From positions 985,501 through 1,049,500 of the forward strand of contig NZ_JANPVQ010000001.1 of the NCBI RefSeq assembly GCF_026157105.1: 64,000 nucleotides of DNA, read 5' to 3'. This document shows, in pieces, positions 10,490 to 17,696 of the stretch. Source of the DNA: Sphingomicrobium marinum (lineage in GTDB: Bacteria > Pseudomonadota > Alphaproteobacteria > Sphingomonadales > Sphingomonadaceae). Position 1 is the first letter of the stretch, and each line of letters begins with the position of its first letter. Position numbers and translations under genes: made by a program. The notes beneath the pieces are model-generated. The model saw nothing but the letters and a program-made list of their open reading frames with translations. It searched no databases and had not been told where the DNA came from.

Positions 10490-10840
10490 TTAATCTTTCG
10501 GTGCGTCGCCTTGTTCGGTTACATCGTCCGGCAATTTTTCGAACCAATCGGCATAAGGCGTGTTGCGCGCCATCTTGCGGTTATAGTCGGGCGCGCCATC
10601 GTCCCACCACACGGGCCCGCGCTCGCCAAGCGCAATCTTAGCTTTGTTGACCGCGCGCTTGGCAGCCTCGCGCGCTTCGTCGTCGTCGGCACGGATGGCA
10701 TTACGCTTCGCACTGCGCGCCGTCATGAGATCGCGGACGAGCGCGTCGCGGTGCTGAGGGTCGAGCGACGGATCGCTCATCCGCCACAACCGACCGCGCA
10801 CGACGAAATAACGGCCATCGGGAGTGATTGGGTGCTGCAC
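10490..10840 (-). CDS. Conserved hypothetical small protein
   Basis: 116 residues from GTG 10840, chosen because AGGAGGA sits 3-5 bases before it; a GTG five codons upstream overlaps that ribosome site and is unlikely. The protein has an N-terminal beta-rich patch (G-R-Y-F-V-V-R-G-R-L-W-R), a charged helix rich in A, K and R, and a C-terminal W-W-D-D-G-A-P-D-Y motif. There is no signal peptide or membrane segment. I recognise the general pattern as a conserved alphaproteobacterial family without known function and assign none. Divergent from the first TIR gene, 62 bp away. Confidence 0.6.
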   Translation of the reverse strand: MQHPITPDGRYFVVRGRLWRMSDPSLDPQHRDALVRDLMTARSAKRNAIRADDDEAREAAKRAVNKAKIALGERGPVWWDDGAPDYNRKMARNTPYADWFEKLPDDVTEQGDAPKD

Positions 10841-10902
10841 TCTTCCTCCTCGCACAAACTATGTTATGAAGCAGAGATAAGTTCCCGGGGGTACTGTCGA
10901 AT

Positions 10903-12885
10903 TTGGCCGATATTTTTCTCTCCTATGCGCGCGAGGACCAGGCGCTGGCAGAGCGGCTGGCGGGGGCGCTCGAAGCTGCGGGGAAGAGTGTCTGGTGGGA
11001 CCGGCACATCAAGGGCGGCGCGGAATTCTCCAAGGATATCGAAGAGCAGCTCGAAGCCGCCGAATATGTCGTCGTATTGTGGTCGCAACATTCGGTGCAG
11101 TCGCGCTGGGTGCGCGACGAAGCCAGTGAGGCCGCCGACAGCCACCGCCTGATATCGGTCACTGGCGACGGCACGCCGCCGCCGCTCGGTTTTCGCCAGT
11201 TCCACAGCGTCGATCTTACAGATTGGAGCAAAACGGGAGCGGCATTGCCGGCCGCGCTCCTCGCGGCGGTCGGCGCCAGGGCTGGCGATCGCGAGCAGGC
11301 GCCCGCGCCGCTCGACGCACCGCCCAGGAAAAAGTCGCTCCTGCTGGCCGCCATCGGCGCGGCGCTGTTGCTGGTTGGCGTGCTCGCCATATTTCGGCCG
11401 GGACCTGTCGGGGACTGGTTTGCGGCAGGGGACGAGCGCGAACAGGCGACACTGGCGATCCTCCCTTTTTCCGTCAGCGGCGATCCTGAGCTCGACTATC
11501 TTGGCAAGGGCTTGGCCATCACCCTGTCTGACGGGATGAGCCGGTTGCAGGGCCTCACTCTCACATCGACGACGTCGACGCAGGCGGTGGTCGACCAGAA
11601 CCTGCCGCTCAACGAGATTGGCGCGGCGCTGGGGGTGACCCACTTCGTCGAGGGGGACATCCGCGTCACCAGCGACCGCCTGCAAGCGACGCTGCGGCTG
11701 ATCGATGCTTCGAACGAACAGCAGGTGTGGAGCGAACGTTTCGACGGGACGAAAAATGCTTTGTCCGACCTGGAGCGCCGTATCGGAGACCGTCTGGCCG
11801 CAGCGATCAAGGCGCGCCTGGGCTTGTCCGGCGGCGAATTCAAGGGGCGCGCCGACGTCGATCCGCGGGCCTACGATGCCTATCTCAAGGGGATGGAGCA
11901 GCTGTCGGTGCGCTTCGATAATGCAGCGCGCAGCGAAAGCCTTCGCCAGTTCCGGCTAGCGCGGCAGATCGCACCGGACTTCGCCGAAGCCTGGGCGGGC
12001 GAGGCCTATTTGCTGTCATTGAGTTCATCGCGGCACTTCCCGCTGTCGTTCGAGGAGATCGAGAGACAGCAACGGATCGCAAATGATCGCGCGCTCGAAC
12101 TGGCGCCCGACAATGTCATGGCCATCATCGCGCGCGGCAATGCCGTGCACAACTTTCATGGCGACATTGAAGGAAGCTACGAATTTTCGAGGAGAGCGCT
12201 CGAGCTGGATCCAGACAGCGGACCGGCGCATTACTCGCTGGCGTCGACGCACGTCATGGCCGGCAAGCCGCAGGAGGGCTTGGCCCATTACGACCGGGCC
12301 ATTGCCGCCGATCCGTTCAACCGCATATTGAAGATCTACCGCGCGCTGGCGTGGTTCCACATGGGCGATTATCAATCGATAAGACGGGATCTGATGGAAT
12401 GCGAGGCGCCATGCCCTGGCGCCGCATTCCAATTGTTCGACGCGCTCCTGGCATTCGGTGAACCACTCGACTTCGAAAACGATTTTCCCGAGATCCTGTC
12501 GAGGCTGGGTCCGGAAGTTCCTCCTGAGGCCCGCTCCGAATTGCGCGCCGTAGCGCGCCAGTTCATCTTCGGGGAGAGCGCCACCATGGAGCCTCCCGAA
12601 CCGGGAGCATTTGGTTTTGATTTCGCTGTAATCCTGGCCAATGTCGGGCTCGTCGACGAAGCCTTTGCAGTCGCCAATCACAACCTCGATTACCAGCAGG
12701 CCGACGAAATCCTGCAATTCGCCAACGAAACCCGCTTGGTCGTCCCTGACGAAGTGCGCGCCGATCCGCGCTATCATGCCTTGTTTGCCATTCCGCGGTT
12801 CAAGGCGGTGGCGGATTATCGGCGCAAGCGCGGATTGACCGGCGGTCTTCCCGTTTTTCCCGTCAAACCGTACGAACGTAGATAA
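10903..12885 (+). CDS. TIR domain - membrane helix - TolB_N/FlgO-like domain - TPR protein (paralogue 1)
   Basis: 660 residues from a TTG at 10903; no in-frame ATG lies closer and the domain starts at residue 2. Residues 1-110 are a TIR_2-type domain: I-F-L-S-Y-A-R-E-D, V-W-W-D-R, S-R-W-V-R-D-E-A and P-P-L-G-F-R-Q. A single membrane helix follows a K-rich turn (about 145-164). Residues 182-300 match the TolB N-terminal/FlgO-like module (L-A-I-L-P-F then F-V-E-G-D-I-R, V-W-S-E-R-F-D), which in rhizobial adenylate cyclases sits between the cyclase domain and TPRs. The rest is helical with TPR-like repeats. The TIR would face the cytosol. A glutamate beside W-W-D, where NAD-cleaving TIRs have it, is replaced by Arg. 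The gene overlaps paralogue 2 by one base. Function unknown. Confidence 0.85.
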   Translation: MADIFLSYAREDQALAERLAGALEAAGKSVWWDRHIKGGAEFSKDIEEQLEAAEYVVVLWSQHSVQSRWVRDEASEAADSHRLISVTGDGTPPPLGFRQFHSVDLTDWSKTGAALPAALLAAVGARAGDREQAPAPLDAPPRKKSLLLAAIGAALLLVGVLAIFRPGPVGDWFAAGDEREQATLAILPFSVSGDPELDYLGKGLAITLSDGMSRLQGLTLTSTTSTQAVVDQNLPLNEIGAALGVTHFVEGDIRVTSDRLQATLRLIDASNEQQVWSERFDGTKNALSDLERRIGDRLAAAIKARLGLSGGEFKGRADVDPRAYDAYLKGMEQLSVRFDNAARSESLRQFRLARQIAPDFAEAWAGEAYLLSLSSSRHFPLSFEEIERQQRIANDRALELAPDNVMAIIARGNAVHNFHGDIEGSYEFSRRALELDPDSGPAHYSLASTHVMAGKPQEGLAHYDRAIAADPFNRILKIYRALAWFHMGDYQSIRRDLMECEAPCPGAAFQLFDALLAFGEPLDFENDFPEILSRLGPEVPPEARSELRAVARQFIFGESATMEPPEPGAFGFDFAVILANVGLVDEAFAVANHNLDYQQADEILQFANETRLVVPDEVRADPRYHALFAIPRFKAVADYRRKRGLTGGLPVFPVKPYERR

Positions 12886-14864
12886 TGGCTGACGTCTTCA
12901 TCTCCTATTCCAGCGAGGAACGCGCGCAGGCGGAAAAGCTTGCCGCCGCGCTGGAAAAGCGCGGCTATTCGGTGTGGTGGGATCGCAACCTTGAGGGCGG
13001 GGCGGACTTTTCTGACGATATCGAGCGCGAGATGCATGCGGCGGGCGCGATCGTCGTCGCCTGGTCCGAGCGCGCCGCCAAGAGCCACTGGGTGCGCGAT
13101 GAGGCCAGCTATGGACGCGACGCTGGCAAGCTGGTGCCGATCACGCTCGACGGATCGCAGCCGCCGATCGGCTTTCGGCAAGTGCAGACCATCGATTTCA
13201 GCGGCTGGTCCGGCACCGATGACGAGCGCGTGGCGCGGCTCGCCAGCGCGGTCGACCGCTGCTGCGGCAGCGACGCCGTCGCATCAGATACAACCGCGCG
13301 CGCGGGAGCTATGTCGCGCCCGAAGACGGGCTTGATCCTCGCTGCGATCAGCGCGGCCTTCATGCTGCTGGTGGCCGGGTGGTGGCTTACGCGCGATGGT
13401 GGCGAGGCGGCCGTTGCCGAGAGCGGCGTCGAGCAGACCGGCATTGCAGTGCTTCCCTTCCGTTCGCTTTCCGGCGATGAGGACCATCGTTACTTTGCCG
13501 AAGGGATCACCGAAGAAATACGCAACCGGCTGGGCGCGCTCGATGAACTCCGCGTGATCGGCCGCCTGTCGAGCCTCGAGGCTGCCAATCAGGAAGTGGC
13601 GCTGAATGAAATCGCCGAACAGCTTGAAGTCAGCCACATCGTCGAGGGAACGGTGCGTCGTAGCGGCGACCAATGGCGCATCACGGCGCAGCTGGTCGAT
13701 CCCCTTTCCGACACCCAGCTGTGGAGCGGGACCTACGACGCTGCCAACGAGGACGACCTTTTCGCAGTACAGGAAGAGATTGCCGAGCGCATTGCGGAGA
13801 CGCTCGATGTGCTTCTCGATGATGAGAAGATGCGGATGATGGCCAATGCCGGCATCAACAATCCCGAGGCCTTTGCCCTGATGGCACGGGGCGATGAAAT
13901 ATTCATGCGCGCGCATGAAAATGACAATTACCCGATGTTGGAGGACGCCAACCGCTGGTTCGATGCGGCCTTCGAAGCCGAGCCTAAGCTCTGGATTGCA
14001 AAGGTCATGTCAGCGGACCGCTATGCGCATGACCTGTTCGATCATGGCGGCGGCTTTGCCGACCTTGCTCCGGCGCAGCTGGAGGCCACCCAGAAGGCCT
14101 ATGCCGATCGCCTTGCCCGCGCGAGCAAGGCTGCACCGCCCGATCTACGTCCATCGATCCGCCATATGCAGATGCCTTTCACGGACGACTGGAGCGGCGG
14201 CGGTGATTTGACCCGACGAGTCTATTCCGGGACGTCTCCCTGCACCGTTACAGGCTGGACCGAATTCCTTGGGCTGCGGATGGGCCTGTACGATGAAATG
14301 GCAGACTATCTGAGGCGCATGCGCAATTGCGATCCGACAGGGTCGCGCGGCGCACTGGCATGGCTGCTGATCCAGCGCGGCGAGGCGGACGAGGCCATCG
14401 CCATCCTCGATTCAATGATCGAACAGCATGGCTGGGGCCAGCGTGCCGGGTTGCTCAAATTGCTGGCAATGTTGTCCAAAGACGATCTCGATGGCGCAGA
14501 GGCGGTGGCACGGCAAATGGATACGGGCACATTTCATTACGAAATCGGCCAATTGGCCCTGCTTGCGTATCGCGGCGACGAAGCAGCAATCCGCGCGAGA
14601 ATGGAAAATAGCTTGGAAGAAGGATTGATGCCAGGCCTCCATGCCGCTGCGCTGATCGGCGATCGCGAGCTGGCGAACCGATATGCTGCGATGATCGATG
14701 CGCGCGCCGGCGGACCTGCCATGCTCGAATTCGGCAACGGATACTGCATGTGCGGCGACATGTTCGATCTGAGCGCGACACCGCGATTTGCCGAACGATT
14801 GCGTGAGGCGGGCGTATCTGGTTCACTTCCCCGGCCGATAAATTGGCCAATGAAAAGCTGGTAG
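12885..14864 (+). CDS. TIR domain - membrane helix - TolB_N/FlgO-like domain - TPR protein (paralogue 2)
   Basis: 659 residues; its ATG shares the A of the preceding TAA (TAATG), so translation is probably coupled to paralogue 1. The TIR domain is at 1-110 (V-F-I-S-Y-S-S-E-E, W-W-D-R-N-L, S-H-W-V-R-D-E-A, P-P-I-G-F-R-Q). The membrane helix is near 148-168. The TolB_N/FlgO-like domain at about 186-310 reads I-A-V-L-P-F, then H-I-V-E-G-T-V-R-R and D-L-F-A-V-Q-E-E-I-A, close to the consensus of this module. The C-terminal half is helical and less regular than in paralogue 1; a cluster Y-C-M-C-G-D lies near the end. Together with paralogue 1 it may form a heteromeric membrane sensor (inference). 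Confidence 0.85.
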   Translation: MADVFISYSSEERAQAEKLAAALEKRGYSVWWDRNLEGGADFSDDIEREMHAAGAIVVAWSERAAKSHWVRDEASYGRDAGKLVPITLDGSQPPIGFRQVQTIDFSGWSGTDDERVARLASAVDRCCGSDAVASDTTARAGAMSRPKTGLILAAISAAFMLLVAGWWLTRDGGEAAVAESGVEQTGIAVLPFRSLSGDEDHRYFAEGITEEIRNRLGALDELRVIGRLSSLEAANQEVALNEIAEQLEVSHIVEGTVRRSGDQWRITAQLVDPLSDTQLWSGTYDAANEDDLFAVQEEIAERIAETLDVLLDDEKMRMMANAGINNPEAFALMARGDEIFMRAHENDNYPMLEDANRWFDAAFEAEPKLWIAKVMSADRYAHDLFDHGGGFADLAPAQLEATQKAYADRLARASKAAPPDLRPSIRHMQMPFTDDWSGGGDLTRRVYSGTSPCTVTGWTEFLGLRMGLYDEMADYLRRMRNCDPTGSRGALAWLLIQRGEADEAIAILDSMIEQHGWGQRAGLLKLLAMLSKDDLDGAEAVARQMDTGTFHYEIGQLALLAYRGDEAAIRARMENSLEEGLMPGLHAAALIGDRELANRYAAMIDARAGGPAMLEFGNGYCMCGDMFDLSATPRFAERLREAGVSGSLPRPINWPMKSW

Positions 14865-14920
14865 GGAACGCCTTGCGTCCCTTGCCGTTCTGTACCGCAA
14901 GCGTCTAGCGTCGGGGGCCA

Positions 14921-16759
14921 ATGGATCATCATTTCATCGTAGTAGTCGCCCTGGTGGGCCTGGCGGGGATCGGCGCGCAGTGGATCGCGTGGCGGACGGG
15001 GTGGCCTGCGATCGCGCTGATGCTGGTCGCCGGCCTTCTGCTCGGCCCGGTGACCGGGCTGGTCGATCCGCATCATGACTTTGGCGATGTTCTCGAGCCG
15101 ATGATCTCCATCGCGGTGGCGATCATCCTGTTCGAAGGTGGGCTGACCCTCAAATTTTCGGAACTCAAGAAAACCGGCGGTGCTGTGCCGCGATTGGTGC
15201 TCGTCGGCGCACCTGTCGCATGGGTGCTCGGCGCCTTTGCGCTGCATCACGTTGCCGGCCTCGTCTGGCCGGTGGCCATCCTGTTCGCCGGCATCCTGAT
15301 CGTAACGGGGCCGACGGTCATCATGCCGCTCCTCAGGCAGACCAACCTCAAGCAGCGCCCCCGCAACATCCTCAAGTGGGAAGGGATCGTCAACGATCCG
15401 CTGGGCGCGCTATTTGCAGTCGTGACGTACGAATGGCTGGTGCAGGTCGAACGCGGTTCGACCGTGGTCGACAACGTCATCACGCTCATTCTGTCGTCGA
15501 TCGTGGCGGGAGCCATGGGCTACGGCGCGGCGCGCGCTGTGCGCTTCCTGTTCCCGCGCGGGTTGGTACCCGAATTCCTCAAGGCGCCGGTGCTGCTGGT
15601 CTTCGTCATCGGCACCTATGTGCTCTCCAACGTCATCCAGGAAGAAACCGGCCTGCTGGCGGTGACGGTGATGGGTATCGCGCTGGCCAACATGCATATC
15701 GCCAGCCAGCGTACCTACCTGCCTTTCAAGGAAAATATCACGATCCTGCTGGTCTCCGGCGTCTTCGTGATCCTGTCGGCCAGTCTCGATCTTGAAGCCT
15801 TGCGCCAGTTCGAGTTGCGCTGGGCGGCATTCCTGCTGGTGCTCCTGTTCCTCGTGCGTCCGATTTCAATTCTCGTCGCGCTGGCCTTCACCAAGGTCCC
15901 GTGGAAGGAGCGCGTATTCGTCGCCTGGATCGCGCCGCGCGGTATCGTCGCCGTCGCCATCTCGGGCCTGTTTGCCTTGCGGCTCGATGAAATCGGCTAT
16001 GGCGATGGCCAGCTTCTCGTGACGCTGAGTTTTGCCGTCGTGGCGGCTACCATTGTCGCGCATGGCTTCACGATCGGCCCGATGGCGCGCGCACTCAAGC
16101 TCAACGGACCCGAAAGCAACGGCGTCCTGATCGTCGGCGGCCAGAGTTTCTCCCTGTCGCTCGCAAAATCGCTGCAGCTGTTGAAAGTCCCCGTGACGAT
16201 CGCCGACAAGAGCTGGCAGGCGCTGGCCGGCGCGCGAGCTGCCGGCATCCCCACCTTTCACGGCGAAATCCTGTCCGAAGCGACCGAGGAAGAGCTCGAT
16301 TTCGGGCAATTCCAGGTGATGGTCGCGACCACCAACAACGAGGCCTACAACGCGCTCGTCTGCTCTGAATTCGCGCCCGAAATAGGGTCCGACAGCGTCT
16401 ACCAGCTGGGCGATGCGTCGGGCGATGATCCGCACGCGCTCCCCGAAGGACTGCGTGGCCGCGCGCTGTTCGAGGAAGGCCACGGCGTCGAGGATGTCGC
16501 CGATTACGAAGCCAAGGGATGGCAATTGCGCGCGATCGAACTGACGCTCAGCAATACGTTCGATGTGGCGATGGGCAACCTGCCGGAAAGCGCGGACCTA
16601 CTTTACATCTTGCGCGAAAACGGGCGGCTGCGCTTCTTCACCCACGCCTCCGCACCGACCGGCAACCCTGGCGACACGATCGTCGTCTATGTGCCGCCGG
16701 GCACCCCCGAAATCCGCTCCGAAGTCCTGCCTGACGACGTCAAAGAGGAAACATCATGA
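14921..16759 (+). CDS. Cation:proton antiporter (CPA1/NhaP type) with C-terminal RCK domain
   Basis: 612 residues. About twelve hydrophobic helices fill residues 5-390. T-G-P near 129-131 and E-G-I-V-N-D-P near 154-160 correspond to the unwound-helix and ion-binding N-D motifs of CPA1 antiporters. Residues from about 395 form a Rossmann-like RCK_N segment (V-L-I-V-G-G-Q-S-F-S-L) that probably binds a nucleotide, followed by a small TrkA-C-like end. The substrate is Na+ or K+ against H+; the ion cannot be told from sequence. The stop overlaps the start of the OmpA lipoprotein gene (ATGA), so the two are probably co-expressed. It sits 56 bp after TIR paralogue 2 with no convincing terminator between. 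Confidence 0.9.
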   Translation: MDHHFIVVVALVGLAGIGAQWIAWRTGWPAIALMLVAGLLLGPVTGLVDPHHDFGDVLEPMISIAVAIILFEGGLTLKFSELKKTGGAVPRLVLVGAPVAWVLGAFALHHVAGLVWPVAILFAGILIVTGPTVIMPLLRQTNLKQRPRNILKWEGIVNDPLGALFAVVTYEWLVQVERGSTVVDNVITLILSSIVAGAMGYGAARAVRFLFPRGLVPEFLKAPVLLVFVIGTYVLSNVIQEETGLLAVTVMGIALANMHIASQRTYLPFKENITILLVSGVFVILSASLDLEALRQFELRWAAFLLVLLFLVRPISILVALAFTKVPWKERVFVAWIAPRGIVAVAISGLFALRLDEIGYGDGQLLVTLSFAVVAATIVAHGFTIGPMARALKLNGPESNGVLIVGGQSFSLSLAKSLQLLKVPVTIADKSWQALAGARAAGIPTFHGEILSEATEEELDFGQFQVMVATTNNEAYNALVCSEFAPEIGSDSVYQLGDASGDDPHALPEGLRGRALFEEGHGVEDVADYEAKGWQLRAIELTLSNTFDVAMGNLPESADLLYILRENGRLRFFTHASAPTGNPGDTIVVYVPPGTPEIRSEVLPDDVKEETS

Positions 16760-17310
16760 GATTTGTCGCCCTTATCGGTCTGCTCACACTGACGAGCGCC
16801 TGTGCCGATCGGACCCCCGATGACGATGCGCCGGGCAATGACGTCGCCAACCAGGTCGAACCGCCGCGCCAGTCGATCATTCGCGACGAGGTTCTCAACG
16901 AGGTCAGCCCTTCCGAAGAGGAGGTGGAAGCGCCGCTCACCTTGACGGTCGGCTTCCCTGAAGGCGGCGCCGAACTGAGCCCCGAGGCGATGTTGAGCCT
17001 CGAAGAGTTCGTGACCGACGAGCTGGTCGCGGGTGACGAGGTCTTCCATTTGTGGGGCCATAGCGACAGCCGCGGTGGAGAAGCACCCAACCGCCGTGCC
17101 GGGCAGCAGCGCGCCGAGGCCGTGGCTGAATGGCTGGTCGAACGCGGGATCGATGCCGACCGCTTGGTAATCATCTCGCTCGGCGCGGATAATCCTATCG
17201 CCCCCAACGCAAATCTTGACGGCAGCGACAATGAAAAAGGTCAGGCCGCCAATCGCCGGGTCGAAATCCTTGTGGGCGAACTGCCGGAAGAAGACGACAA
17301 AATCGCTTAA
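16756..17310 (+). CDS. OmpA-family lipoprotein
   Basis: 184 residues. An N-terminal hydrophobic stretch ends in the lipobox L-T-S-A-C (Cys16), followed by a D/E-rich flexible linker. Residues 70-175 resemble the OmpA C-terminal peptidoglycan-binding fold: a strand V-G-F-P-E-G-G-A-E-L, then H-S-D-S-R-G, R-A-E-A-V-A-E-W-L and a final N-R-R-V-E-I. The aspartate and arginine that grip diaminopimelate appear present. It is expected in the periplasm, lipid-anchored and bound to the wall. Its start overlaps the antiporter stop by 4 bp, an unusual partnership that suggests coupling of ion transport with envelope tethering (inference). Confidence 0.85.
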   Translation: MRFVALIGLLTLTSACADRTPDDDAPGNDVANQVEPPRQSIIRDEVLNEVSPSEEEVEAPLTLTVGFPEGGAELSPEAMLSLEEFVTDELVAGDEVFHLWGHSDSRGGEAPNRRAGQQRAEAVAEWLVERGIDADRLVIISLGADNPIAPNANLDGSDNEKGQAANRRVEILVGELPEEDDKIA

Positions 17311-17320
17311 GTCGGCGAGG

Positions 17321-17350
17321 CGGATGGAGCGAAGCGACTGGAGCGGGTGA
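17321..17350. repeat. 30-bp direct repeat, copy 1 (carries 12 bp of the tRNA-Gly 3' end)
   Basis: A perfect 30-base match to 17404-17433, 83 bp away. The last 12 bases equal the CCA end, discriminator and acceptor stem of the neighbouring tRNA-Gly; the first 18 lie outside the tRNA. This looks like a duplicated tRNA 3' end, as left by site-specific integration or by a local duplication. No integrase gene is nearby. Confidence 0.85.
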
Positions 17351-17403
17351 GCCGAGCGCAGCGAGACGATCGACGGGAGGGAGATCAACGGCACCGAAAT
17401 CCG

Positions 17404-17433
17404 CGGATGGAGCGAAGCGACTGGAGCGGGTGA
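17404..17433. repeat. 30-bp direct repeat, copy 2 (overlaps the 3' end of tRNA-Gly)
   Basis: Second copy of the 30-base repeat. Its right 12 bases are the 3' terminus of tRNA-Gly(CCC) and its left 18 bases are downstream flank. The flanks of the two copies diverge at once on both sides. Confidence 0.85.
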
Positions 17434-17495
17434 AGGGAATCGAACCCTCGTCTTAAGCTTGGGAAGCTCCTGCTCTACCATTGAGCTACACCCGC
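17422..17495 (-). tRNA. tRNA-Gly (anticodon CCC)
   Basis: The minus strand gives a 74-base cloverleaf with encoded CCA: acceptor GCGGGTG/CACCCGC, D-arm GCTC/GAGC, 7-base anticodon loop TTCCCAA (anticodon CCC), and T-arm with GGTTCGATTCC. The anticodon stem has one apparent G-A mismatch at its base (27-43), which can be tolerated but is worth noting. The 3' end is included in a 30-bp direct repeat. The flanking 263-base stretch 17434-17696 holds the rest of the tRNA, a short inverted repeat and no other gene. Confidence 0.95.
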
Positions 17496-17586
17496 CTGTG
17501 TCCGGAGGGCGCATCTAGGCGCGGCGACGAAATCCGTCAATGAGCATGCACGTCGCGCTGCTCTGTAAACTTGACAGATGTTAGGT

Positions 17587-17611
17587 TTCCCCCTCCACTG
17601 GGAAGGGGGAA
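17587..17611. repeat. Short inverted repeat upstream of TIR paralogue 3
   Basis: TTCCCCCT and AGGGGGAA form a perfect 8-bp stem around a 9-base loop. There is no T-run after it on the plus strand. It lies about 85 bp before the TIR gene and could be an operator, a REP-like element or nothing of note. Confidence 0.35.
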
Positions 17612-17696
17612 TTGCGATGTCGCATATGCCGCACGGGATCGAACAAGGTTTTGCCTTCGGTCCAGCAGGAGCGCTCTGCGCCTTGGTGGACGGCGA

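Noticed and set aside
14863-14882. Small hairpin between TIR paralogue 2 and the antiporter gene as a terminator
   Set aside because: The stem has a bulge and no T-run follows, so it is too weak to call.
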